From Pseudooceanicola sp. HF7 (GTDB lineage: Bacteria; Pseudomonadota; Alphaproteobacteria; Rhodobacterales; Rhodobacteraceae): 64,000 nt of DNA. Made by a program: the position numbers and the translations under genes. The notes beneath the pieces were generated by a model. That model had not been told where the DNA came from and searched no databases. It saw only the letters and a list, made by a program, of their open reading frames with translations. The stretch lies in the NCBI RefSeq assembly GCF_011806405.1, contig NZ_JAATOW010000018.1, positions 28,056 through 92,055 of the forward strand, written 5' to 3'. Position 1 is the stretch's first letter; every line of letters begins with the position of its first letter. This document shows, piece by piece, positions 42,389 through 51,099 of the stretch.

Positions 42389-42444
42389 GCGTCGGTGGCA
42401 CGTCTGTATCGTGTCGGTATGACGTCGGTATCACGTCGGTGCGC
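42389..42444 (-). repeat. 56-bp array with 11-bp period, copy B
   Basis: Read on the minus strand, this matches 33069-33124 at 50 of 56 positions, with the same 11-base unit ACCGACGTnAT. The neighbouring 45 bases up to about 42490 also resemble the flank of copy A (ACGCACATnACnAAA). It sits in the 398-base gap 42340-42737 between gabD and the MFS gene, with a terminator at 42489 and a gene-end tail at 42588. No gene is seen in that gap. Confidence 0.8.
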
Positions 42445-42488
42445 AGCGCACGCCATGGTAGGGTTTCGTTATGTGCGTTCATGCACGG

Positions 42489-42515
42489 AAAGGGCGGCTT
42501 TCGGGCCGCCCTTTT
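42489..42515 (+). terminator. Rho-independent terminator 45 bases after array B
   Basis: AAAGGGCGGC (42489-42498) and GCCGCCCTTT (42505-42514) form a 10-bp stem with a six-base loop, followed by TTTTGCTTT. It is 150 bases past gabD and directly follows array B, so it could end a short RNA that starts in or before the array. Confidence 0.7.
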
Positions 42516-42587
42516 GCTTTGCGCAAGCTCGGGTGGTGGGGTGTTGAATTGGCCGGCGGGGTGCCGGGGGAAGCGGGGGCCTCCGGC

Positions 42588-42613
42588 GGGAGTTTTCTGG
42601 CAAGAAGAAGGGG
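42588..42613 (+). repeat. Gene-end repeat tail
   Basis: The sequence runs GGGAGTTTTCTGG and then CAAGAAGAAGGGG. It resembles 53315-53344 and the inner arms at 29320. G/C palindromes lie on either side, including GGGGGCCC-TTCGAT-GGGGC at about 42703. Confidence 0.55.
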
Positions 42614-42737
42614 CAGGCTGCGATAAAGGGGCAGGTCTTGCGCGGGGTGTGGGGGGTGTTTTGGGTGGTGTTTGGGCAGGGAGGCGCAGCCGACGACGGG
42701 CGGGGGCCCTTCGATGGGGCGCGCGCCCGTTTCCCGC

Positions 42738-43958
42738 TCAGGTCGCGCGGCGGCGCAGGGCGGCGGCGCAGAGGTGGATCGCCGCGCCGGAGAGGTAGGC
42801 GACGAGGCCGAACCAGACCAGGCCCATGGGGCCCATGGTGCCCGTCAGGGCCAGCAGCAGCGGCGTGCCCAGCAAGTTGCCCAGGTTCCCCATCTGCGCC
42901 AGCCCGCCATTGGAGAGCGCGCGGTCCGAGGGTTTCCGGTTGATCTGCGGCACGGAGGCGAAGCCGCCGCTTTGCATCAGTCCCATGCAGCAGAAGAGCG
43001 CCACCGAGGGCCAGGGAGAGGCCGGCCAGAGGGCCAGCGTCAGGACCGAGGTGGCCGCCAGCAGGTAGCCAGCCACCGCGACGCTGACCGCGGAGAAGAT
43101 CCGCAGCAGAGCGGCGCTTAGGGTCAGTGACACGACGATGCCCAGCACCGGCAGCACGGTGATCAGCAGCTGGCGATGCTCTTCCGGCAGGAAGGGCGGG
43201 ATCACCGTGAGGTAGGCCACGTAGCTGACCGCGTAGCAGAGCCAGCCCAGCCCCGGTGCCGCGATCCAGGGCGAGCCATAGGCCTGGACATGGCGGCGCA
43301 GGACCATGGCAAGCCCGAGCCGTTCCTCAGGATGAGCGACGCGGCCCGGGTCCGCTTCGTGTCCGATGGCGCGGTCATCTGGCAGCGCCAGCGCCACCAG
43401 CAGCGCCATGGCCGCCATCCAGCCCGCATGGGCCAGCAGCACCGCCGGTAAGCCAGCAAGGGCCAGCAGGCCCGGTCCCGCCAGGGCAAAGATCACGAAG
43501 GCCACGCCGAAATAGGTCGACCAGAGCGTCATGGCCATGGGGCGGGCGCGATCGGTGGTGATCTCTGCCATGAGGGTGGGGGCGGCGACCACGAGGGCCA
43601 GGTGGGACAGCCCCTCGATACCGCGCAGGGCCAGCATGACCGGCAGCGGCGGCATCAGGGCCTCCAGCGCGGAGAGACCACCGCCCAGGATCAGCGCCCA
43701 GATCATCATCCGGCGGAAGCCGGTGCGCGAGACCAGCATGCCGGCCACCAGCCCCAGCACCACCCCCATGAGCGAGATCATCGAGAGCAGGAAGCCAAGC
43801 CCCGCGCCGGCCTGTGGATAGGCCTGGGACCACGCCGGGAAGAGCACGGCGATCTTGGCGAATTGCCCCGAGGCGCCGAGGCCGGCGGCGAAGATCACCA
43901 GCACGCGGCCCCAAGTCACCCCTGGCCCGGCGGTCTGGGGCATCGTGGCGCCCACCAT
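42738..43958 (-). CDS. MFS transporter
   Basis: A 406-residue protein with 12 predicted helices. The motif-A-like loop is MLVSRTGFRRMMIWALILGG, and SHLALVVAAPTLMAEITTDRARP follows helix 4 (by ends). It resembles small-molecule MFS permeases without a clear substrate. Its ATG shares one base with the stop of the LOG gene (TGATG), so the two are coupled. A start five codons later (MPQTAGPG) is possible. Confidence 0.85.
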   Translation of the reverse strand: MVGATMPQTAGPGVTWGRVLVIFAAGLGASGQFAKIAVLFPAWSQAYPQAGAGLGFLLSMISLMGVVLGLVAGMLVSRTGFRRMMIWALILGGGLSALEALMPPLPVMLALRGIEGLSHLALVVAAPTLMAEITTDRARPMAMTLWSTYFGVAFVIFALAGPGLLALAGLPAVLLAHAGWMAAMALLVALALPDDRAIGHEADPGRVAHPEERLGLAMVLRRHVQAYGSPWIAAPGLGWLCYAVSYVAYLTVIPPFLPEEHRQLLITVLPVLGIVVSLTLSAALLRIFSAVSVAVAGYLLAATSVLTLALWPASPWPSVALFCCMGLMQSGGFASVPQINRKPSDRALSNGGLAQMGNLGNLLGTPLLLALTGTMGPMGLVWFGLVAYLSGAAIHLCAAALRRRAT

Positions 43959-44794
43959 CAGGTGCGGCCCGGGATATGCTCCCGTTTCACGCCGGTGTTC
44001 TTCCAGTTCCGGATCGCCTCGAGCGCCTCTTGCGCGGTTTCGACGAAGCGGAAGAGCTTCAGATCGGCCTGGGAGATCGTGCCAGCCTCTGCCAGGGCTT
44101 CGAAGTTGATGATCTTTTCCCAGAAGGCGCGCCCGAAGAGCAGGATCGGCACCTGCTCCATCCGGCCGGTCTGGATCAGGGTGATCGTCTCGAAGGTTTC
44201 ATCCAGCGTGCCGAAGCCGCCGGGGAAGACGCAGATGGCGCGGGCGCGCATCAGGAAGTGCATCTTGCGGATGGCGAAGTAGTGGAAGTTGAAGCAGAGC
44301 TCCGGCGTGACATAGGCGTTGGGCGCCTGTTCATGGGGCAGCACGATGTTCAGCCCGATGGAGCGCCCGCCCGCATCCGCCGCGCCGCGGTTGCCGGCCT
44401 CCATCACGCCGGGGCCGCCGCCCGTGCAGACGACCCAGTCACGCCCGCCGCTTTCCAGGGATTTCTCTGTCAGCAGACGCGCGAAATTGCGGGCCTCATC
44501 GTAGAAATGGGACAGGGTGCCGACACCTTCGCCGGTGGCCCCTTCGCGGATCCGGGCGCCACCGAAGAGCACGACGGTGCTGTCGATGCCCGCCTGGTCC
44601 ATCTCGAGCTCAGGTTTGAGAAGCTCCAGTTGCAGCCGCACCGGGCGCAGCTGTTCACGGCAGAGGAAATCCTCGTCCGCGAAGGCCAGGCGATAGCTGG
44701 GGGATTCGGTCTGCGGGGTCTGCGGCTGGTTGCGCAGCGCTTCGCGGTCTTCGCCCGAGCGGCGCAAGCGGTTGTGGGTGTGGTCGTCCTGCAT
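43958..44794 (-). CDS. LOG-family protein (TIGR00730 / lysine decarboxylase-like phosphoribohydrolase)
   Basis: A 278-residue Rossmann-like protein with the two family motifs: GGGPGVMEAGNRGA and PGGFGTLDE. LOG proteins cleave nucleoside 5'-monophosphates (cytokinin-type activation in plants, nucleotide turnover in bacteria). It has an N-terminal extension of about 95 residues compared with short LOGs. The start MQDDHTHNRLRRS at 44794 was chosen as the first ATG that does not add Arg/Pro-rich non-coding-like sequence. The 339-base stretch 44795-45133 upstream contains no gene that I can support. Confidence 0.88.
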   Translation of the reverse strand: MQDDHTHNRLRRSGEDREALRNQPQTPQTESPSYRLAFADEDFLCREQLRPVRLQLELLKPELEMDQAGIDSTVVLFGGARIREGATGEGVGTLSHFYDEARNFARLLTEKSLESGGRDWVVCTGGGPGVMEAGNRGAADAGGRSIGLNIVLPHEQAPNAYVTPELCFNFHYFAIRKMHFLMRARAICVFPGGFGTLDETFETITLIQTGRMEQVPILLFGRAFWEKIINFEALAEAGTISQADLKLFRFVETAQEALEAIRNWKNTGVKREHIPGRT

Positions 44795-45133
44795 GGTCTG
44801 CCTTCCGGTCTCTTTCAGACCGTGATGGCAGGGCGCGGGGGCAAAGTCCATCGCGCGGCGGCTCGCCATGTGCTTTGGCCGGGCCTGCGGGGCAAAGAGG
44901 GGCGCGGGCGATCAGATCGCGCACGATCAAGTCGGGCACGATTGAGGCGCGCGCGATGCAGCTGGCGGCGATGGAGGCGCGGCGAGGTCAGCTTGGTGAT
45001 TGCAGGGCAGGCGACCACGGGCTAAGGGAACAGCCAAGTCATGTTGGCCCCCAGCGGGTCCGGCGTGAGACCGCCAAGACCGGGAAGACGCCCGGACCGA
45101 CGACCCGAGACAAAGACCCACAGGAGACCGCAG

Positions 45134-45961
45134 ATGTCGAATGCCCAGCTTGAAGCCGCCATCGAAGCCGCCTGGGAGGCGCGCGATACCATTACCTCCG
45201 CGACCACCGGCGAGACCCGCGAAGCGATCGAGGACACGCTGAACGCGCTGGACAGCGGCGCGCTGCGCGTCGCCGAGAAGCAGGACAGCGGCGATTGGGC
45301 CGTGAACCAATGGGCCAAGAAGGCCGTGCTGCTGGGCTTCCGCATCAAGGACATGGAACAGCAGGACGGCGGCCCGCAGGGCGGCGGCTGGTGGGACAAG
45401 GTGGACAGCAAGTTCGCCGGCTGGGGCGAGAACCAGTGGAAGGCCGCTGGCTTCCGCGCCGTGCCCAACTGCATCGTGCGCAAGTCTGCCTATATCGCCC
45501 CCGGCGCGGTGCTGATGCCCAGCTTCGTGAACCTGGGCGCCTATGTCGACAGCGGCACCATGGTGGATACCTGGGCCACCGTCGGCTCCTGCGCGCAGAT
45601 CGGCAAGAACTGCCACATCTCCGGCGGTGCGGGCATCGGCGGCGTGCTGGAGCCCCTGCAGGCCGGGCCCGTCATCATCGAGGACAACTGCTTTGTCGGC
45701 GCCCGTTCCGAGGTGGCCGAGGGCGTGATCGTGCGCGAGGGTTCTGTCCTGGGCATGGGCGTCTACCTGGGCCAGTCCACCAAGATCGTGGACCGCGAAA
45801 CCGGCGAAGTGTCCTACGGGGAAGTTCCGCCCTATTCCGTCGTCGTGGCGGGCACGATGCCGTCCAAGAACGGCGTGAACCTGTATTGCGCGGTCATCGT
45901 GAAGCGGGTGGACGAGCGCACGCGCTCCAAGACCGGCGTCAACGAGCTGCTGCGCGACTGA
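45134..45961 (+). CDS. dapD: 2,3,4,5-tetrahydropyridine-2,6-dicarboxylate N-succinyltransferase
   Basis: A 275-residue left-handed beta-helix acyltransferase of lysine/diaminopimelate synthesis. It transfers succinyl from succinyl-CoA to tetrahydrodipicolinate in the cytoplasm. Hexapeptide-repeat segments are clear ([58 protein letters not shown]). Length and ends (NELLRD) are normal. It precedes dapE, which is 5.7 kb away. A strong terminator follows. Confidence 0.97.
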   Translation: MSNAQLEAAIEAAWEARDTITSATTGETREAIEDTLNALDSGALRVAEKQDSGDWAVNQWAKKAVLLGFRIKDMEQQDGGPQGGGWWDKVDSKFAGWGENQWKAAGFRAVPNCIVRKSAYIAPGAVLMPSFVNLGAYVDSGTMVDTWATVGSCAQIGKNCHISGGAGIGGVLEPLQAGPVIIEDNCFVGARSEVAEGVIVREGSVLGMGVYLGQSTKIVDRETGEVSYGEVPPYSVVVAGTMPSKNGVNLYCAVIVKRVDERTRSKTGVNELLRD

Positions 45962-46006
45962 TCGCCCTGCCCTTTCGGGCGGGATGCCAAGGCAAGTGAA
46001 AAACGA

Positions 46007-46043
46007 CGGCCCCGAAGGTGTGGAACCTTCGGGGCCGTTTTCT
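46007..46043 (+). terminator. Rho-independent terminator after dapD
   Basis: CGGCCCCGAAGGT (46007-46019) pairs with ACCTTCGGGGCCG (46025-46037), and TTTTCTT follows. It ends the dapD transcript. Confidence 0.88.
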
Positions 46044-46093
46044 TGTTAAGCTTGTGAAGCGCCAGCGGGGCGCGACTGACAAGAGGTAGGACT

Positions 46094-46345
46094 ATGGAAG
46101 GTTTGGGCTGGCTGGCAGCGATTATCGTGGGTGCGCTCGCGGGGTGGATCGCTGAAAAGATCATGAAATCCGATCACTCGCTGATCCTGAACATCGTGCT
46201 GGGGATCATCGGCGCCTTGGTGATGAATTTCCTGCTGGTGACGCTGCTTGGCGCGACCCTTGGCGGCTGGATCGGCCAGTTGATCGTGGGCGTCCTGGGT
46301 GCCTGCACTCTGATCGCCCTGGGGCGGATGCTGCGGCGCGCCTGA
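46094..46345 (+). CDS. GlsB/YeaQ/YmgE-family (transglycosylase-associated) membrane protein
   Basis: An 83-residue protein with three hydrophobic helices. The motif LAGWIAEKIMKSDHSLILNIVLGIIGALV (by ends) and a Gly-rich GATLGGWIGQLIVGVLG are typical of this small stress-linked membrane family. It lies between two strong terminators (46007 and 46370), so it is a single-gene transcript. Confidence 0.88.
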   Translation: MEGLGWLAAIIVGALAGWIAEKIMKSDHSLILNIVLGIIGALVMNFLLVTLLGATLGGWIGQLIVGVLGACTLIALGRMLRRA

Positions 46346-46369
46346 GACAGGTAGAGCTGAAGAATTTTG

Positions 46370-46406
46370 GAAACGGTCGCCCGGGTGGGCGGCCGTTTCT
46401 TTTTTG
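46370..46406 (+). terminator. Rho-independent terminator after the GlsB-type gene
   Basis: GAAACGG and CCGTTTC arms, extended by CGCCC and GGGCG, form the stem 46370-46399, followed by T6. It faces the convergent preA-like gene. Confidence 0.85.
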
Positions 46407-46499
46407 GGGCCGTTCTTTTTGGCGAAGCCCGTGATTTGAACACCGCCCGTCAGGCAGGACCGGGGCCCTGCCTTGCGCCGCCACTTCAGGCGGACTGGT

Positions 46500-47597
46500 T
46501 CAGGCGGACTTGGCGAAGCCGCCGTTGTAATCGTCGCTCTTGCGGCGGACCTGGGAGTGTTCGACGATCCGTTCGCGCGCGATGCCGCGGAAATCCTCGA
46601 TCGAGGTATGCCCCTTGCGCTCAAGGTAGTCGGCGAGGTCGCCGGTCAGCTCCTGGATCAGCTTGATGCCGACACCGCCGCTGCCCTTTTCCTCCATCGC
46701 GGCGGTGCAGACCTGAAGGTTGCCCGCGCCGTGAACGATGAAGTTGAACGCCTCGCGGAAGCCCTTGATGCCGCCGATGCCGGAGATCGCCTGATCCGGG
46801 TAGGTCTTGGAGAGAGAGTTCACCTTTTGCAGGGCCTGGTTCAGGATCGCCAGGCCACCCTGCCCGCCGGAGGTCACGAGGCCATCGACCTCGACCTCGA
46901 ACTTCAGGGTCTCGGGATCCATGAGCGGCAGGGAGGGGAAGGTATTGCAGAGCGAGATCGAATCCGCCCCCGCGTCATAAGCCACACCCGCCGCTTCCAC
47001 GAGGGAAGAGGTGGAGGGGGTCAGCTTGACCCAGATCGGCACATCCACGACCTCTTTCACCGCCTTCATGATCGAGCGGATGACCTCTTCGTCATTGGCG
47101 ATATGCGCGCCCATGTCCTTGCGGTCCATGTGCGGGCAGGAGAGGTTCAGCTCAAGCGCGTCGCAGCCCACCTCGATCACGGCGGTGGCCAGCTTCTGCC
47201 AGTTCTTCATCTCTTCCGCGCTGCCGGCACCGGCCATGATGGAGGCGATGACCATGCGGTCCGGGTAGGTTTCCTTGATCTCCTTGAGATCGGGCAGCCA
47301 TTGCTCCAGCGGCTGGTCCGAGATCAGCTCCCAGTTCCAGGAGGAATGGGAAACCGAGTCCGCGCGCTTGTTGCGCGAGACATAGGGTTTCTCTTCGCTG
47401 GTGCGCTGGTAGATCGTCTTGGGACCGGCGACGTTTTCCACCGGATGCAGGCCGATCGTCTTGGTGACGACCCCGCCCCAGCCGGCCTCGAAGGCCTTCA
47501 TGATCTTGGCCTTGCTTTCGGTCGGCGGCGCGGAGGCCAGCACGAACGGGTTAACGAAGTCGAGACCGGTGAATTTTGTGGTCAGATCAATCGGCAT
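46500..47597 (-). CDS. preA: PreA-like dihydropyrimidine dehydrogenase / dihydroorotate-dehydrogenase-type flavoprotein, no ferredoxin domain
   Basis: A 365-residue FMN TIM-barrel protein of the PreA/DHODH class. It begins MPIDLTTKFTGLDFVNPFVL, has ASAPPTESKAKIMKAFEAG, LELNLSCPHMDRKDMGAH with the catalytic Cys region, and ISGIGGIKGFREAF. Bacterial PreA usually ends in a 4Fe-4S ferredoxin domain (about 410-435 residues); here the protein stops without one. No preT or other pyrimidine-degradation gene is nearby. The exact substrate is therefore open. The start at 47597 is the conserved one; the longer frame adds 49 atypical residues. Confidence 0.82.
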   Translation of the reverse strand: MPIDLTTKFTGLDFVNPFVLASAPPTESKAKIMKAFEAGWGGVVTKTIGLHPVENVAGPKTIYQRTSEEKPYVSRNKRADSVSHSSWNWELISDQPLEQWLPDLKEIKETYPDRMVIASIMAGAGSAEEMKNWQKLATAVIEVGCDALELNLSCPHMDRKDMGAHIANDEEVIRSIMKAVKEVVDVPIWVKLTPSTSSLVEAAGVAYDAGADSISLCNTFPSLPLMDPETLKFEVEVDGLVTSGGQGGLAILNQALQKVNSLSKTYPDQAISGIGGIKGFREAFNFIVHGAGNLQVCTAAMEEKGSGGVGIKLIQELTGDLADYLERKGHTSIEDFRGIARERIVEHSQVRRKSDDYNGGFAKSA

Positions 47598-47825
47598 GGG
47601 AAACCTCCTGCTGTTTTGAGAGTCATGACCCGATTTTTTTACCAACAAGTCAATATTTTCCCGAAACACGCATGAATTGCACGGGATTCCGGGCGCGATA
47701 TCGGCCGGCATGATCAAGAAATGGGCAAAATCCGCCCGTTTCACCCGCTTTTCGCGGCGTTCTCAGGCGGGGGCTGAGGCGCGAGGGCCGGCGCAGGCAG
47801 CCGCCCTGCCCCGTCGCCGCGCGCC

Positions 47826-48974
47826 TCACCAGCCCTTGAGGTTGCCGGGCCTGTAGCTGTCCAGCCCGCGCCAGCGCTCTTCTACCGAGGGGTGAATTTG
47901 CGCGTCTTCGGGGATCACCCGGGGGCTGCCCGCCGGGAAGCACATCCCGCAGAAGCGCTTGCCCGGCGCGGTGTCCGGCGCGGTGAAGCTGGGGAAGTAT
48001 TCCAGCGCCCACCAGGCGCCCGTGAGGCTGTCATGCGCCGGGGCCAGGGGCTGCGGGGAGACATACTTGCCGTCCGGTTTCGTCCCCTTCACGATGGCGT
48101 TCACCGTGGCCGTGGTGAAGCCCAGGCCAAGGGCCTGCAGTTCCTCGATCAACCAGAGCAGGGGGATCTTGCACAGCTGGCTTTCCGCTTCCGGGTAGCC
48201 GCCGCCGATATCGCCATGGACCCCGGCGAACCACATCTCCTTTACGTCCTGGGGCTGTCCGGTGCCGGGCGCGGCAAAGGGTTTGCGATACTCCCGCTCA
48301 CGCCCCCAGAGCCGGGCGCGGTACATACAGCGCCGCTCGTCAATCGCCACTGCGTGCCGCACGGCGCGCACGGAGGGGTTGTTGGCCGTGAAGGCATGGG
48401 AAGACAGGCGCGGCCAGAAACGCCCCGGTTCGATCACGGAGGCGACCGTATCCATCAGCCCCAGCCCGGCGATGGAGACCTTGCGCGGTTGCAGGGCGCG
48501 CTCATGCAGGCGGATCTCTGCAAAGGCATGGGAACCGGTGCCAGAGCCGATGCCCTTGAAGGCGCGGTAAGCATAGTCGAGCAGGTTGAATTGCACCGGG
48601 TCGATCAGCCCGAAGGCATGGATGAAGCCAGCCAGCACCCGCGCCGAATAGGCCCCGCGCGAGAAGCCGCATATCCAGATCCGGTCAGCCTCTTCCCCGC
48701 CGTTGCCATGTTCGTAGGTGTCACACAGGAAACGGTAGGCTTCCTTCACGTTGGCATCCAGTCCGTGGCCGGTGGCCATGTCCCAGAGCTCCTTGATCTT
48801 GGTGCGGCTGCGCGACCAGGCATTGGCATCCCCGAGCGTGCCGACGCCGGGATCGTACCAGACCACCTGGGCGTCTGATTTCGTCAGGCAGCCGTACAGG
48901 CGCAGCACGTTGGAGCGTTTGCGTGAAATTTCGTTCGACGTGCCGTCGAGCAGGATGACGATATCCTTGGCCAT
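47826..48974 (-). CDS. DUF2235 alpha/beta-hydrolase-fold protein
   Basis: A 382-residue protein starting MAKDIVILLDGTSNEISRK, the DUF2235 opening with an LLDGT strand. The nucleophile elbow is GFSRGAYSARVLAGF (G-x-S-x-G), and later AGVHGDIGGGYPEAES supplies an acid/His-type region. Members include phospholipase effectors of type VI secretion (Tle1) and housekeeping relatives. No vgrG or immunity-type gene is next to it, so a secreted-toxin role is not supported here. Confidence 0.85.
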   Translation of the reverse strand: MAKDIVILLDGTSNEISRKRSNVLRLYGCLTKSDAQVVWYDPGVGTLGDANAWSRSRTKIKELWDMATGHGLDANVKEAYRFLCDTYEHGNGGEEADRIWICGFSRGAYSARVLAGFIHAFGLIDPVQFNLLDYAYRAFKGIGSGTGSHAFAEIRLHERALQPRKVSIAGLGLMDTVASVIEPGRFWPRLSSHAFTANNPSVRAVRHAVAIDERRCMYRARLWGREREYRKPFAAPGTGQPQDVKEMWFAGVHGDIGGGYPEAESQLCKIPLLWLIEELQALGLGFTTATVNAIVKGTKPDGKYVSPQPLAPAHDSLTGAWWALEYFPSFTAPDTAPGKRFCGMCFPAGSPRVIPEDAQIHPSVEERWRGLDSYRPGNLKGW

Positions 48975-49149
48975 GGTTCCCCCGGGCGATGTGGTTTTGC
49001 GGCGATGTTAACATGGGACGCGCCGGGGGGTGAGGTGGGTTTGGCCGGCAAGTGAGTGGCGGGAGGTCCGGAGGCGGGTGGCTTGCGGCGGGCGCTTGTT
49101 CCCCGTACGTTCTGAGCCAGGATCAGAAGCAGGGATAAGCGACTTACCG

Positions 49150-49368
49150 ATGCGCCAATCGCTACGCACCAAGGCAATAGGGATCTGCAACGACAAGATC
49201 GCCAAGAAAGGGGAGGCGGTGGGCCTGTCCTTCTATGCCTTCTTTGCAAACAGGAATGATGATCCGGAGTTGCTGATGGAAGCCGCCGAATGGTGGATCC
49301 GGACCCATGAGCTTGATCACTTCGAGAAGGCGACAAAGATCCGGGACATGATCCGCGCGGGTGCTTGA
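49150..49368 (+). CDS. 72-residue conserved protein (DUF6500-like)
   Basis: The protein MRQSLRTKAIGICNDKIAKK continues with GLSFYAFFANRNDDPELLME and HELDHFEKATKIRDMIRAG. It is compact, charged and helical. I link it tentatively to DUF6500. The start at 49150 has GATAAGCGAC upstream, not a strong site. The function is unknown and it appears to be monocistronic. Confidence 0.65.
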   Translation: MRQSLRTKAIGICNDKIAKKGEAVGLSFYAFFANRNDDPELLMEAAEWWIRTHELDHFEKATKIRDMIRAGA

Positions 49369-49515
49369 CGCCCCGGCCGGGTGGTTCCGCAGAGCCGGGG
49401 TGCCGCCTGCCGCCGCTTCGGGAGGGGCGCGCGCCCCAGCGAAGCTGACGCTTTACTAAACCCGCGCTTTCTGACAGGCAGCGGCATCGGAAAAAGGCGG
49501 TTCACGGGGGCTGGC

Positions 49516-49884
49516 ATGGCGAAGGAAAAGGCGAACGGCGCGAAGCCGGCGAAGCGGCAGCAGGTCTATACGCTGCTGGTGCAGGTGGGCCGCAAGGCAG
49601 AGGACGGTCTGCCCGAGGGCAGCACCGGGGCCGCCCTGATGTGCTATGCCTCTGGCGTGGACGAAGCCGAAGCCGTGCGCGAGACCGTGGCGATCCTGAA
49701 ACAGGCCGACCTGGCGCCGCTGGATGTCTCTGGCTACGGCACGCTTGAGGATCGCCTGGAAGAGGGGCACGACATCTCTGACGAGGAGAAAGAGCTGATG
49801 GCCCGCGCGCTGGAGGAGAACTCCGTCATCGTGGCCCAGATGACCCCCTTCTTCGATGGCCAGGACGGCTCTGCTACCCATTGA
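49516..49884 (+). CDS. 122-residue conserved hypothetical protein
   Basis: The product begins MAKEKANGAKPAKRQQVYTL and has a ferredoxin-like alpha/beta pattern: VYTLLVQVGRKAEDGLPEGS, MCYASGVDEAEAVRETVAIL and ISDEEKELMARALEENSVIV. No catalytic motif or membrane segment is seen. I do not recognise the family. The start at 49516 sits after a GGGGGCTGGC stretch; codon use is normal for the window. Confidence 0.62.
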   Translation: MAKEKANGAKPAKRQQVYTLLVQVGRKAEDGLPEGSTGAALMCYASGVDEAEAVRETVAILKQADLAPLDVSGYGTLEDRLEEGHDISDEEKELMARALEENSVIVAQMTPFFDGQDGSATH

Positions 49885-49935
49885 TCGATTTGTACCGGGG
49901 CGCGGCCCCTTGCGCGGGGTGCTGCGCCGTTGCGT

Positions 49936-51099
49936 CTAGAGCGCGCGGGCGCTGGTGAGCGAACGCGCCTCGAAGGCGCGCAGGACCGGGATCCGCTCCG
50001 GTGCGGCGGGGGCATCGCGCAGGGTCTTCGGGGAACGGTCTTTGGCGGCGGTGGCCAGCGGCCCGGTGACCGGGCGCGGCGTCTTGCGGGCGGCGGGCAT
50101 TCCGGGGGCTTCCGGGCGGTAGCTTTCCAGCGCCACCCCTTCGGCCAGGATCCGCCCCGGTCGGGGCAGGACAAGCTGGTACCATTCCACCAGCGGCGCA
50201 CTGGCCGGGAAACAGGCCAGGTCCTCTGTCACCAGGAAGCGCAGCGGCACCAGCACGGTTTCGTTCAGGAACAGGTATTCCACGCTGGGGCCGGTCATTT
50301 CCATGCATTGCCCGCCCGCCCCTGTCAGATCCTCTTGCAGGCCGAAGAAGGGCGCGAAGAGGCGCACCGGGCGGAACAGCCCCCGCGCGGGCAGCTGACG
50401 GCGCTGGATCGCCTGTACCACGCAGGTTTCGCCCCCCGAGAGGAAGACCTGGTCCCCGGCTGAAAGAGCCTCGATCGGTTTGACGCCATGGGGCGTGTGG
50501 ATCCGCGTGCCCGCCGCCAGGCCGGCGCTGGAGCCGAGCGGCTGCACCCGGTCCGACAGGGCGACGAAATCGACCGTCTCCGCCAGGCTGCCCGGCAACG
50601 GCATGCAGATCCGGGTGCACAGGGGCGAGGCGGCCAGCGGGAAGGGATCGCAGAGCCGGTGCACCTGCGCCGCCTGCGCGATTTCGGGATGTTCCACGGC
50701 CAGCCGCGCCCATCCGGTGGCACAATCCCAGGCATAGGTGATGCGCATCCGCTCCGGGTAGGAACTGCAGAAGGGCGCCAGAACCAGCCGGCGCTGTTCC
50801 CTGCCGCGCCGTTGCACCAGCTCCAGCCGTCCGCCCGGCAGAAGGCGCAGGCGGAAGTGCCCCTGGACCGGCGCGACGTAGGAGAACTCCAGCAGCGGTT
50901 CGGCCTGGACGGCGGCGGCGGAGAGATCCGCCTCGATCATCAGCGTGCCGCAGGAGAGCTCTGCCCGGGGAAGGGTGGCGGTGTCACGTACCGGGTTCAG
51001 CCAGCCCAGGCCCGAGCCCAGCAGGGGATCCGGCGCAAGGCCCGGATCGCGCGACAGGATGCGGCCGATGCCGCCGGCGGAGATGGCCAGCCAGGGCAT
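49936..51099 (-). CDS. Hint-domain-containing protein
   Basis: A 387-residue protein. The N-terminal 190 residues form a beta-rich domain (MPWLAISAGGIGRILSRDPG). The Hint fold follows: LAAGTRIHTPHGVKPIEALS and AGDQVFLSGGETCVVQAIQR, the pattern of hedgehog/intein-like modules found in many Rhodobacteraceae proteins. There is no obvious catalytic Cys at the Hint start (AAGT), so self-splicing is unlikely. The C-terminal 60 residues are low-complexity. Start chosen at 51099; longer starts add Arg/Gly-rich residues. The stretch 51100-51656 upstream holds no gene, only AT-rich promoter-like sequence at about 51455-51510. Confidence 0.75.
   Translation of the reverse strand: MPWLAISAGGIGRILSRDPGLAPDPLLGSGLGWLNPVRDTATLPRAELSCGTLMIEADLSAAAVQAEPLLEFSYVAPVQGHFRLRLLPGGRLELVQRRGREQRRLVLAPFCSSYPERMRITYAWDCATGWARLAVEHPEIAQAAQVHRLCDPFPLAASPLCTRICMPLPGSLAETVDFVALSDRVQPLGSSAGLAAGTRIHTPHGVKPIEALSAGDQVFLSGGETCVVQAIQRRQLPARGLFRPVRLFAPFFGLQEDLTGAGGQCMEMTGPSVEYLFLNETVLVPLRFLVTEDLACFPASAPLVEWYQLVLPRPGRILAEGVALESYRPEAPGMPAARKTPRPVTGPLATAAKDRSPKTLRDAPAAPERIPVLRAFEARSLTSARAL

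Noticed and set aside
44815..45018. Pentapeptide-like short frames (RARLNRARLDRAR and similar) upstream of dapD
   Set aside because: They are short, in both strands, and come from a GC-rich quasi-repeat; no start site or conservation signal supports them.
47826..48974. DUF2235 protein as a type VI secretion effector
   Set aside because: No vgrG, PAAR, chaperone or immunity-type gene adjoins it, and housekeeping DUF2235 proteins are common.
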